A stretch of DNA of 64,000 nt from Ustilaginoidea virens (lineage: Eukaryota > Ascomycota > Sordariomycetes > Hypocreales > Clavicipitaceae), in the NCBI RefSeq assembly GCF_000687475.1, contig NC_057317.1:2542001-2606000 (forward strand). The letters are read 5' to 3'. Shown here in pieces: positions 44,554-55,871 of this stretch. A model generated the notes under the pieces. The model did no database searches and was not told the DNA's origin. It was given only the letters and a program-made list of their open reading frames with translations. The translations under genes were made by a program, and so were the position numbers. Numbering within the stretch: the stretch's first letter is position 1; every line of letters begins with the position of its first letter.

Positions 44554-46568
44554 ATGAGCTCCCGGAGCAGCGAAAGCGATCTACCGTCGCTTGGCACACC
44601 TCCTTACCTGGGTCGTGATGCCCGGCCCACCAGCCGCAAGGAGTTGCTCGGCTGGTACATGTACGGCTTCGCGGCAGAGGTATACGTCGTGTGCGGAATC
44701 GGTAAGTTGACTGGACCAAGTGTCGCCGACGAGGGCCGCAGTTCCTTCTTCACCGAACGTGTCCGCCCCAAGCAGGTCGGCAGGCCAGGACCAAACTGCC
44801 ATGTATGGCCTCTCGCCCGTCTTCGTCTGGCTTGGATGGACTTGGCTCGCGTGCACATGGCCCTGTGTTTATCAGCAAAGCAAAGCATTTCTTCCATCCC
44901 CCAACGCTGATCCATCCTCTACTGCCAGGCTCATTCATCCCCATATTGCTGGAAACCCTGGCTCGCGAAAATGGCGTTCTCCTGGCGAATCCCGACAAGC
45001 CGTGCGGATCGAGCGACAACAGAGACCAAGGTGGCCAAGGGCAGTGCGTCGTCTATCTTCTGGGTCTTGAAATCAACACGGCAAGCTTTGCCATGTACAC
45101 ATTCTCGGTCAGCGTGCTGCTGCAAGCGTTGCTGGTGGTGAGCATCAGCTGCGCGGCGGATCATGGGCATTACCGAAAGAAGCTTCTTCTCGCCTTCGCC
45201 TGGGCAGGCGCTCTATCCGTCATGTGCTACGTATTCATCAGCAGCCAAACCTACATTGTCGGCGCTCTGCTGACCATCCTTTCCAACACGTCGTTCGGGG
45301 CGTCTTTTGTCCTGCTAAACTCCTTCTTACCGCTCCTCGTACGAAACCATCCCGAATTAATCGATGCCTTTCGGCGAAGAAACACGTTGGATCCGGAGGG
45401 TCCTGGGTCAGAGTCGCGCGCGCTGACCAACCCGAGCGGGGCTTTGCAAGATGACGGCGCGCATCCTGCATCACCACTTTTGCCTCACGAAGATGATGCG
45501 CTGTCGGGATGGAGACGACTGCAAAAGGCGTCCTCGGAGCAAGAAATCACTTCAAAGGAGCTCCAGATATCAGCCAGAGTGTCAGCCATGGGCATGGGCA
45601 TCGGCTATACGGCAGCTCTGTTTGTCCAATGTCTGTCCATCGGCATTCTCGTTGCCATGAAGAACACGACGTGGTCCCAACGAGTAGTCCTGCTGCTGAT
45701 TGGTTCCTGGTGGGCCATCTTCACCGTCCCGTCGGCTCTCTGGTTGCGGCCCAGGCCTGGGCCACCACTACCACTGGTCAACGGCGGCCGTAAAGGGGCG
45801 CTTGGATTTGCACCGTACCTGACCCACGCGTGGAAGTCTCTGTTTAGGACCGTTCAGCAAGCCAGGCGACTGGCAGACATCATGTTGTTTCTGGCCGGCT
45901 GGTTCCTCCTTTCCGATGCCATTGCCACAACATCTTCCACGGCAATTCTGTTCGCCAAGACGCAGCTGCACATGCGACCCTGGGCGCTTGGCATGATCAA
46001 CGTCATGACAACCATGGCGGGAATTACCGGCGCGTTTGGATGGCCCTGGGTTTCTCGGGCCCTCGGCCTCAAAGCCCATCAGACCATCCTGGTCTGCATC
46101 GGCTTATTCGAACTCATCCCCCTCTACGGCCTGGCGGGCTATCTACCCCTTGTCCAGCGCTGGGGCGTGATTGGCCTTCAGCAACCATGGGAGATGTACC
46201 CTCTTGCCGCCATATACGGCCTTGTCATGGGCGGCCTGAGCAGCTACTGTCGCTCGCTGTACGGAGAGCTGATTCCTCCTGGATCAGAGGCGGCCTTTTA
46301 CGCACTGTACGCGATTACGGACAAGGGGTCGAGCGTGTTTGGCCCGGCAATCGTGGGCGCCATTATCGACAAGATGGGAAGCATTCGGCCAGCCTTTTGG
46401 TTCCTGGCGGCTCTGGTCGGACTCCCTGCGCCACTGATATGGCTGATCGACGTGGAGAGGGGCAAGAGGGAAGGTGAGAGCCTCGCGGCAAGGATTGAAG
46501 GGCGCGACGTTTGCGCAACAGAAAGCCACGGGTTGATGGAGGGCCAGGACGGGGTGCGGCAAGGTTGA
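44554..46568 (+). CDS. ATG22: Autophagy-related protein 22, vacuolar amino-acid exporter
   Basis: Atg22 is a vacuolar membrane permease of the MFS type that returns amino acids to the cytosol after autophagic breakdown. Exons are 44554-44701 and 44929-46568, giving 595 aa. The short first exon is required: it supplies KELLGWYMYGFAAEVYVVCG, which joins in frame to SFIPILLETLARENG, the classic Atg22 opening. Around ten to twelve hydrophobic segments follow, for example LLLAFAWAGALSVMCYVFIS, IVGALLTILSNTSFGASFVL, VLLLIGSWWAIFTVPSALWL and AFWFLAALVGLPAPLIWLI. A long cytosolic loop (about 200-260) is rich in Asp, Ser and Pro. The late signature GGLSSYCRSLYGELIPPGSE and FYALYAITDKGSSVFGPAIV is well kept. 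The 227-nt intron is longer than average for this window. Confidence 0.95.
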
Positions 46569-48217
46569 CGAGCAGACCAGGGCTGCATGCAGCATGGGAA
46601 GCCCGTTTGAGCTTGTCATTTGATGCTGGCATTTCGAGGCGTTTTGGTGGTAGCAAAGTCCTTTCAGCAGTGGATAGCGGGGAAGAAAGAAAAAGGAAAA
46701 AAAAAAAAGGAAAAAAAAAAAAAAAAAAAAGGGGGCCCAGAACTGGGCAGACCTTGGCAGAACCAGGTAGACTGCCAGGAAAGCTCAAGCTTATGCTCGG
46801 CATTTTTCTTTTCTTTGGGCACGGCGTTACGCACGAGGGTGCTGAGCCTAGGTTAGGACGGACTGGAGGTAGGTATGTACATGTACTCCGTACCCAGCTC
46901 TTATTTTATTTTTGCCTCTACAAGGCCCCAGCCAGTTGCCGTTTGAAGCCCCAGGCCTCCCTTCCCTGGTCGCCCAAGCCCGATTGCATGAATGATTGGG
47001 GCTGACAGGTGGCGGGCAGCTTCCATGATCTAGCCGTACGGAGTACTCCGGGGGGAGTACAAGGTTGGCAGGCAAGCAAGCAAGCAAAACACCAGCCACC
47101 AGCTATCGACGGACTCACCCTCGATGCACCACGCCCTTTTTTTTTTTGGAGGTTGGAAAAAGCTAGCCTTGGCGGGCAGAGTTGACTTTGACGTCTTGGC
47201 GCGCTAGTTGGCTCAGTGGGATGACGGCTGGGCCCAAAACTCGGCGGCTAGCCAGAGATGACCGCCACATCCAGTGCCCGCTCGCAGTCCCGTAGTGAGG
47301 TGTACCTGGTACATGATGCGTGCCGGGTCGACGGGTACCTGGTGCTAGGTACCGTAGGCTAGGGGGCAGGTACCTTCCTAAAGGAACCTAAGGTAGGAGG
47401 TACCTATCCTCTGATATCGGCATTACAACACAGGCTGAGAGGACCGCCCGCAGCTTTTGAGGGACGTCTGGTTGCAGGCTGGGCGTAAAGTCAATACTGG
47501 GTTGCACATGGTAGTCCGTACTATTTGCTATTTACTACATTAGGTAGCTTCCATGGCAGCACAAGTCCGCACGCAATGTGGTACCGCCTACCTCTGCCTA
47601 GGTACCTACCTTACCGACCTACCTAGGTACCTAGGTACCTTATCTACCTACTAGCCTAAGCAGGTGCCTCGCGGTACCTAACCTGTAGGAGGTATAAGGC
47701 GGGTCACCCGGGAGGTGGGTGACTGCACGGCGCGCCCTCGACGCTCCCTTCAAAGTTTCAGGCCTTTTTACCCACCAGACCGACCACAGCCGTTCCACCC
47801 ACAGACACAGGCCATCAGGCCATGCATGCCCTCCTCTGCACCTCTGCCTCCGTCCATCATTTACAGATCTACAGAGTACTCCGTACTGAGCACTGCCAAG
47901 TTCCTCTTGGCTGCCTGCCTTTTTACCTTCCAGTCACGTCTGATTCGCCCGTTAGCCTCACCCACAAGCAATCGTCGCGAATAACCTCCCACTTTCTCGC
48001 CTACTCCACATCCCTTTGCTTCCCCCCCCCCCCCCCTTCTGCTTCTGTTTCTTTTTTCTTTCTTTCTTTCTTTCTTTCTTTTTTTTTCTCTTTTTTTTTT
48101 TTCGCCTTCTTCGACACGCGACTGTCGCCCATCGAAGCGAGCGCCAACGCAGCGCGCTCTTTGCTCTTCTTCCCCCCCTTCATCTCGACTCCTTACATCG
48201 CGTCTCAATTGCCCGCC
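46569..48217. other. Intergenic region, ATG22 to BAH-PHD gene
   Basis: No supported gene. It holds a 21-nt A run near 46709-46730, TACTCCGTA motifs at 46883, 47036 and 47876, and dense TAGGTACC repeats at 47285-47405 and 47581-47690. A 14-C run and a TTTC/CTTT pyrimidine tract at 48025-48103 lie just before the next gene, probably in its 5' leader. Confidence 0.6.
47581..47690. repeat. TAGGTACCTA palindromic repeat block
   Basis: Overlapping CCTAGGTACC, TACCTACC and GGTACCTTA units; the longest block of this family in the window. Confidence 0.85.
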
Positions 48218-49907
48218 ATGAGCTCCAAATCTCGGAAGCGGACTCACGCCGTCACGGACGAAAACCGCGCCGATTGCCCCTTCACCGTAACCATGGTCGC
48301 AGCCCCCAGCTCCGAAGAGCGCGACCACATACCAAAGAGGCGAAAGCGCGACGGCGACGACGATGGCGGCGCGGTTGTCAGCACCACCAAGAAGGAGCTG
48401 GTCCAGATGTCGCCGTTTGAGCCGAGGGGGAAATTCAAGTCCAACCAATCCATGAACCTATCATACGCAATCGAGCCCCGCAAGCGATGGCTAGACATGA
48501 CGCGCTACAACAGTTTTGTCTGTAAGTGCATGCCGTTTGGAGCTCGTTGCACCTGAATCCATCTTGAGACGTCGAGTGGCCGGCGGGCCAACCGCCCCGA
48601 GCCTGCCTTGATGGGAGTACTGACCAAGCTGACCTTGCCGGGGGGGGGGTTTGGTTGGTGGGCGGGGGGCAAATCAGTAAATGGCTACAAGTATTGTAAC
48701 GACGATTTTGTTTACGTCGCAAACGACACAACCATTGAGCGGCAAAAGGCGACGGGCAAGAGCTCGGACGGCGAGAACCTGCTGCAATCGGCAGACTACT
48801 GGGTTGCGAGGATCCTAGAAGTCAGGGCGTCAGACGAGCATCACGTATATGCCCGGATTTACTGGATGTACTCTCCAGATGAGTTGCCTTCTGGTACAGT
48901 GGACGGTAAAAAATCCATCAGCGGTCGTCAGCCATACCACGGAAACAACGAGCTCATAGCTTCCAACCACAGTAAGGCGCAATACATTCTTGCCTGCGCT
49001 GCTTTAATGTCCTTCTTCCTCTTCGTCGTCTCTTCTTCTTCTTCTTCCCTACTTCGACTTTTACCTGATACTTACTCCTCGACGCTGACGGCGCTTTGCA
49101 GTGGATGTCATCAACGTCGTAAGCGTCGCCATGAAGGCAACTGTGCATCAATGGATTGAATCCGATGACGAGGAGGTCCAGGATGCTCTATACTGGAGAC
49201 AGGCCTTCAACTGCCGAACGTCTCAAATCTCGGTTCGTCCTTTCCCCTTGCAATCCGTCGCGTGCGCATTATCCCTGACTAAACTGTGCTCGACCCAAAC
49301 ACAGTCTGTCGAGTTGACTTGCAAATGCCAAACCCCTGCAAATCCCGACAAGACCCTGATCGGTTGTACGAGCCCAGACTGCGGCACTTGGCTGCACTAC
49401 GAGTGCCTGCTTCATGACGTTTTGACGCAAGTATACGAGCGCCTTGGGACGGATATACCTCACAAATCCGAGAGCCTTGCCGAGTCGCCTGTAAAGGTAG
49501 AGACCGACACGCTCCCAATCCGCCGACCACTGACGCCGAGCGAGAACAACCAAGAAGAGCGCGCGCAATCCGCAATCGCCGTCAAAGGGCCCAGCCAGAA
49601 TGGCGGCGACCACACGCCTCGGACAAGGAGCAACGAGGGCACACCAAAAGCTGCCACGCAAACACCGACCCCCGGGCCACCCAACTCCTTGTCAGCAAAG
49701 ACCCCGAAATCAGCATCCACGAAGAAAGGCCGCGGAAAGAAGACTGTGGAAGACAAGCCGTACGAGGGGCTTTTCGAAGCAAGCCTCCGAATGAGCGACG
49801 GACCTATGGTATGGGAGATTACCGACTTGAGACCCAACATTGAGGTTGGCGATCGCGTTTGGACGGAGCGGGCAGCATGCCTGGTTTGCAAAAAGTTGAT
49901 TGACTGA
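48218..49907 (+). CDS. BAH-PHD chromatin protein (EPR-1-like candidate)
   Basis: Likely nuclear histone-mark reader. Neurospora EPR-1, a BAH-PHD protein, reads H3K27 methylation; whether this is its orthologue is inferred. Exons are 48218-48521, 48678-48971, 49102-49232 and 49305-49907, giving 443 aa. The N-terminal part is basic (KSRKRTH, PKRRKRD). A BAH domain spans about 100-235: SFVLNGYKYCNDDFVYVAN, YWVARILEVRASDEHHVYAR, IYWMYSPDELPSG and ELIASNHMDVINVVSV, with aromatic residues that could form a methyl-lysine cage. A PHD-type finger starts near residue 249 (CKC, then GCTSPDCGTWLHYECL). Its last CxxC pair appears only at the very C terminus (CLVCKKLID), after about 157 low-complexity residues. 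Another intron donor is unusual (GTTCGT, intron 3). Confidence 0.85.
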
Positions 49908-51273
49908 TTGAGATTTGCAATGGGATTCTGATTGCTCCGCGATTTCCCCCCCATGTGCTTCTCCCCACCCCTTTCCCCTCCCTTTCCCCTTCCCTTTCCC
50001 CCTTCCCCACGCATCAAGCAAGCGAATGGCTTTGCCATGAATCGACGGCACCTCCGACTCTCGCTCCTTCTCACCTCATGATCAGTCCCCATTTGCTATC
50101 ATTATTGTCTTGTTTCGGGTTCAGCTTGACAAATTAACAGCATGTATCTGATTACACGGAGCGTCCGTCGGGTTCACTGGTCCTTCGGTGGCGACAAAGC
50201 GGATGCGAGGCCTTGGAGTGTTTGAACAGGCTGTCGAGTTGTAAGGAAACCTTCAAGTTGTGAAGCAGTTCGGGGGTTCCCGCCCCCCCCCCCCCCCCCA
50301 CCGGGCTATCTGCTGGCTTGCTTGTCTTTTTCGGGTTTGGAATCTGGGCGTTGCTGCTTTATAGGTGCTGGATGCATACTCCTGGGGCAGGCAAGGCGTT
50401 GGTATATTTGACTTTTGCGGACGGGGAGATTACTATTGGACGCTTTGGCGGGGAGTATTTCTTGGCCTGACGACTGGAGCTTTTGCCTTGCCTTGCCTTG
50501 CCTTGCCTTGCCTTGCCTTGCATAGCATTACATTGCACCCCTGGGCCGGATTGTCCCACGTTGAACAAAAGTTTGGTTTGGTCTTGTAGTGTCTTGGGTA
50601 GTTTCCTGAGAAGGCGGGTAGAAACTGCATGTGCCTGCCTGTGCGAGATGCAGGCTCGCCAAGGAGATGTGCGCATTGAACCCGCAGAATTCTCATGTAG
50701 CCAAGTTCCCGAGGCTCTGCTTTGCTTTCCGGGATGGAATCGCCGTCGGTGTAACGCGCCTTGATATGCGTGGTTGCATGGTGGCGCAACCCTGTGGGCT
50801 CGAAGATGGCCCCGTCGTCGTCGCAAGTTTTGGTCGGGCAGCCAATCCGGGCGAGCCTGTTGCGATGGCTTCTTCATCCGGGGAAGTGGTGCTTGCTGGA
50901 TAGCAAAAAAAAAATCGCTGCCTCCGTCTATCTAGGAGGTAGGTAGAAGAGACGGGAGGGATGTGAGTACCTCTCCAAGGTTCGCATCTGTGGCTGGTTG
51001 ATAAATAAGCCTCTTAGGCATCGGCACTCGGAAGTATCAATTCAAGTCTCGACAAAGAGGATGCTTTGTACATAGGTACCTAATGTAGTGCAATACATAT
51101 CGAGAACGCTGTACAGTACCAGACGTAGTTGTCCAACCGATAACCTATCGATAACAAGAGCTCGGGTGGGGCGGTCTACAACCCCGCTGCGCCAGGAGGA
51201 GTTGGTGGGATCTGCGACAAGTTGCACGTCAACCCATCGAGTCATCCAAAAGAGGCATATCAAGCTCGATGAA
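49908..51273. other. Intergenic region, BAH-PHD gene to CAP2
   Basis: No supported gene. It holds CCCTTTCC repeats at 49965-50002, a C run near 50282-50299, and the TTGCC pentamer repeat at 50483-50521. Confidence 0.6.
50483..50521. repeat. (TTGCC)n pentamer repeat
   Basis: About eight perfect units. Confidence 0.95.
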
Positions 51274-52351
51274 ATGGCCGACTTTGACCCCTTCGACTCT
51301 GCCCTGTACGTGATGCTTTTCTTTCTTTCTTTCCTTTTTTTTTCTCTTTTCGTTCTTTTCCCTCGTACCACTGGCCGTTCACGCCCAGTCGCCTGACGGC
51401 AGACTTGCTGACTGATTCTCCGACAGCGACCTCCTTCGGCGCCTCAACCCCAAGCACACGGCCGACCACCTCAACGCCATCATCTCCCTCGCCCCAGACT
51501 TGACGGAAGACCTCCTCTCCTCCGTCGACCAGCCCCTGACCGTGAGACGCTGCAAGCAGTCCGGCCGGGAGTATCTCTTGTGCGACTACAACCGCGACGG
51601 GGACAGCTACCGGTCCCCGTGGTCGAATCAGTTTGATCCGCCTCTTGACGAAGGCGGGCCGGGGGGTGTCGGCGCGGCCGGAAGCGAGGGCGCTGGCGAG
51701 GGAGCAATCCCGAGCGAAAGAGTGAGGAAGATGGAAGTCAAGGCCAATGAGGCGTTTGACATCTACCGGGATCTGTATTACGAAGGCGGCGTCAGCAGCG
51801 TATACTTTTGGAACCTGGATGACGGCTTCGCCGGAGTGGTTCTTTTGAAAAAGTGTAAGTTCTGCCTCCCGTCCCTCCCCAAAGCTGGGGCTTTTCTTCC
51901 CACCTGTACTGACAAGACGGGGCCTTTTTTTTTTTCCTTTGGGCGCCGGGGAAATTCAGCAGCTACACCAGGTCGCACCACTGAGGGCGTCTGGGACTCT
52001 ATCCACGTCTTCGAGGCCATTGAGCGGGGACGAACGACGCATTACAAGCTCACTTCGACAGTCATCCTCTCGCTCTCGACGGCGGACACTAGCCTGGGGG
52101 ACATGGACCTCAGCGGCAACATGACGCGGCAGGTGGAGCAGGACCTCCCGGTGGACACGGACGACAGCCACATCGCCAACGTCGGCCGCCTGGTGGAGGA
52201 CATGGAGCTCAAGATGCGCAATCTACTGCAGGAGGTCTACTTCGGCAAGGCCAAGGATGTGGTGGGCGACCTGCGGAGCGTGGGAAGCTTGAGCGACGGG
52301 GCACGGGACCGCGAGGCGCAGCGGGAACTCATCGGCAGCATGCGGAGGTAG
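51274..52351 (+). CDS. CAP2: F-actin-capping protein subunit beta
   Basis: Beta half of the CapZ heterodimer that blocks actin-filament barbed ends. Exons are 51274-51305, 51427-51854 and 51960-52351, giving 283 aa. The first exon is only 32 nt and joins as [15 protein letters not shown]. Family stretches include [47 protein letters not shown]-like [19 protein letters not shown] and [12 protein letters not shown]. The WDSIHVFE stretch, then [13 protein letters not shown] and [20 protein letters not shown], complete the domain. A Gly-, Ala- and Ser-rich insert ([17 protein letters not shown], about residues 85-102) interrupts the usual SPWSN..Y region and is probably a disordered loop. The C-terminal tentacle region is present. 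Confidence 0.95.
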
Positions 52352-52652
52352 GCGGAGGAAAACAAGATTGGCGCTGTTTGGGCCGGCCGTGTTCTTCCTC
52401 CGGGCGCGGAACAAACCGATTCATGAAGAAGGAAAGCAAAGAAACTGAGGGTCTCCAACGGGGCTGCCTGCCACGTCTCTGGTGAGCGAAATGGCCGGCT
52501 GTCAGGCCAGGCAGCATCTAGATGAAATGAATTATACGCCAAGCAGCGCAGCTCTGAGGCGGAAAGGCTGCTTGAACAAGTGGTGAAGAAGCCAATTGGC
52601 GGGGGTGCCCCCCCCTCCTGACTTGCTGTCTCGAAGCTTGCAGGATTTTTTT

Positions 52653-52656
<4 letters not shown>

Positions 52657-52706
<50 letters not shown>
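52657..52706. repeat. A50 homopolymer
   Basis: Fifty A residues, preceded by TTTTTTTTCTT, about 300 bp beyond the CAP2 stop. The longest homopolymer in the window. Confidence 0.9.
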
Positions 52707-52709
<3 letters not shown>

Positions 52710-53040
52710 GGCCGCCTGGCTCAACTTTGACGCAGCACAGCAATGAGGCAGTCGCAGCCCCAGCTCTTTTACGGGTGAAGACAGACATTTGCATCAATAT
52801 CTAGTTGGGCATCATCCGGCATCCGTGCACGGACGTGTCTGTTTAGATTTTTCTTCTTGTTTGTTGGCGCTTTTGATTGATCAACCGAGAATAAAAGAGC
52901 TAAAAAGGGGAACAACGGATCCGGGCCACTGAACTGAACCCGCAGACCCGGCCCGCAGACCCACCCGAGGTTTTCTCGGGTGGGTCAAATGGAGAGCACC
53001 TGACATCAGCAACCTGAGCTGAGGGTCGGTGTAAACTTGG

Positions 53041-53115
53041 CCTGATCAGACCTGACCTGATCAGACTTGACCTGTGACCTGACCTGACCTGACCTTACCC
53101 GACCCGACCGACCTG
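53041..53115. repeat. CCTGA pentamer-based repeat
   Basis: Units of CTGAC, CTGATCAGAC and CCGAC in tandem, degenerating at the right end. Confidence 0.8.
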
Positions 53116-55871
53116 ACGTTACTGTCAACTGGATCCTAGGGGGTGGCATTGGTACCAGAACTGTTCTTATGGCTAGGACCAGCACGGAGTACGGAGTAGA
53201 ACCGGGGGTACGCGGAGCAAAAAAGGCCAGAATATCCCAGGAAACACCAGCGGCATGAATTCCCCGAATACTCCAGCGTACCTTGCATCATGACATCGCA
53301 TCACGGCATTGCCTGCAGCTTGCAGTTTCAGATGCCGAGACCTTTTCCGTTGCAAGGAGCAGACAAGGGACAAGTCGGAGCTTCTTCACCTTGAGTCAAG
53401 CAAGTCTGGTTGCAACCAGCCAGACACAGACAGACAAGACAGACAAGATCCGAGTGCTCTGGCCACGTCGACGGCGTACGGCTCGGGTCGTTTCGGGCGC
53501 AAGGGTTAATAAAACATCGGGCCCCCTCCTCCTGGCGTCTGTGCCCGCCCTGCTAGTTGACCGCTTTACTTCAATACGTGCGCTCGAGATTGACGGGCCG
53601 TGGGAAAGGGAGGCGAGGGAGTGGGCCGAAGCCAACGGACCCGTGAGAATCATGCAGGAGTCAGGAGCCAAGGAGCCAGGACTATCCGTAATCACCCTGA
53701 TGTTCTGCCCAGGCCGTCTCCCAGGATGAGTCCTGGTGCTTGCTCGGCTTGTTTGTCCGCGTTAGTCCCTGACAAGAGCACAAAGCTGACTGAGCAGAAG
53801 CCACGGAGGAAAAGCAAGGCGTCCGCGGGAATCGAAGCGGAAAATCAAAGCAGGCATTTGGCTTGTTGTTACCTACCTAGGTACCGTCTGGTTCCAACTT
53901 GATTCCCTGGCCCCTGTTTCGTGTGCATTTCGCCCGCTTGTCAACAAGCCCAGCCCCTTCCTTTGGACGCACTCTGTATGGAAATGCATGAGAATCAAGG
54001 CGCCGGCTTAGTAAGCACAATCTTGGATTGCGAGTGTGCGGCGCCGGAGAAAATCCATCGATTCGAACTCGGGAGTGGTTGGCGTGCACCGCGCACCGCG
54101 CACCGCGCACTGTGCTTGCTGGCGGTGGCTGCGGGGTTGGTCTGCCGTGCATGGCCAGGGGCCTGGCGTAGATTGCGATGGGACCTTGGGCGTCGCAGCG
54201 TGGTTGCGACTGGCGAGTCCGACCAGCACCAGCTGCTACGCACAGCCCCGAGTGGGATTAACACAACCATAAGCCCCTGCCGAGCGGTTCTCCTGGTTGG
54301 CGTTGTATCCAAATCCATGGTGGCAGCAACGCCTGGGTGCTTGTCGCCGTCGCCTGGTGGTGTTGAAACCCAGTCCGTACAGGCAGAGTACATGTACACA
54401 CCACGCAGTAATGTACTCCGTACCTACCTTAGTTGCTGCGCATTCTGAGACGGTAGCACCGACGGAACAAGAGAAACATGGACGTACGAGCCAAGTTCCA
54501 AGACCACACATGCAATGATCCAATCGTGAGGCCTCGGAGCTTTTATGACAGTCACGGAAGTCGCTCCTGCCCCGGGCTTCTTGCGGCAAACAGCAAGTCA
54601 GCTGTCACCAGCTGTTCGCAGGCCTCTCTTCTCATGGCAACCCTCCGAACACGGCGGGGGCATTGGCAAAGTACAGTACAGTACAGTACATCCGTGGACA
54701 TCTGGTCCTGATACAACCGATGCAGCCGCTACAACCCTTCTAGCGAGTCCACCGAGCGAATCCACCAAGTTTGGCCGGGCTACCACGGCGGCAATTGACG
54801 CAACAATTGAGCTGAGGTTTCGCAAACTACCAGATGTGTCGACAAAGGGCAACTTTTTATTTTTTTTTTTTTGGGGGGGGGGAGAGCACGGGTTGTCTTG
54901 GAGGTGGGGACCAGACCAAACCTCACTTTGCCAGCCGGGCCGGGCCTGCCTGCCTGTTTGTTCCCAAGCATCTCCCTCCTATACTGTAACACGGTACCTT
55001 AGGAGGTAGCTCGTGGTACTAAGGTAGGTAAGTAGCACCAGCCTACCACCCGCCGTTAAGTTAACTGCTGGCGCTGGGTCTTGGCCTATTTTTTCGGCCT
55101 TGCATAAAGACCGCCTTGAACCCCTCCGTCTCATCACCCCTGGGCCTTGACTGCTTGCCAGTCGCGTCTCGTCCTGTCAGGAATAACGCTGTCACCCATC
55201 GCCCCCTGGTTCTTGGTCTTGCTATTATTCTCTCATTTTCTGAGCTATCCTTGCCAGCATCTACCCCATACTACCTTGCCTACCTTACATACGTTGTTGA
55301 CATTTGTCTTGTCTAGACTCTAGGAGCGAGCCAGCTCTCAGCACCTCAGCATCTCGGACAAGGTTTCCTCTCCATCTGCCGTCACGGCCTTTGCGCTCGC
55401 CAAGCCAAACTTGACTCCAAAAGCTCGAGCCCGCACCACCGCTCGATAGTGGCTAACCCGGCATCCAAACAACCTACTACGCGATCCGCACAGAGTCAAT
55501 TCGCCACCCAAGTCTATTTTCCCGCCTTTTTTTTTTTTTTTTATTCTCTCCCTCTCGTCTTTTAGGGATCCTAGTAGCGTGACGGCAAAGAGACCGGGAA
55601 ATCTTTCAGCATCTTGTTGACGGGCCCGTTTTCGAGTATCAACCACTCCGAGCCGCAAGCCGACTACTAGTTTGTTCTCTGCCACCTGCTGCGAGCGCGC
55701 TCGATTTCGCTTCGCTTAACTTGTTTAGAAAATCCACCCCTTCTCGGCTTTCAAGGAAAAGAACAGGAGGGAGGGGGAAAGACGAAAAATATACATATAC
55801 ACACACAGACACAAATATATACACACATACATACATATAAACAAGGATCGCGCTGGAAGTTATTGCTCAAA

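Larger units (their letters stand above)
52352..55871. other. 3.5-kb intergenic region, CAP2 to SDR gene
   Basis: No supported gene on either strand. It holds a 50-A run at 52657-52706, CCTGA-type repeats at 53041-53115, GCACCGC repeats near 54088-54110, TACGGAGTA motifs at 53190 and 54413, and a T run near 55526. The last 100 bp are ACACAYA-rich leader before the SDR start. Confidence 0.55.

Noticed and set aside
28041..46568. A biosynthetic or defence gene cluster
   Set aside because: The genes in this stretch belong to unrelated housekeeping pathways, with no synthase, transporter and regulator set or defence-type domains.
53283..53729. 148-codon plus-strand frame in the CAP2-SDR gap
   Set aside because: Composition matches non-coding sequence, with repeated TDKTDK from a simple repeat and no recognisable motif.
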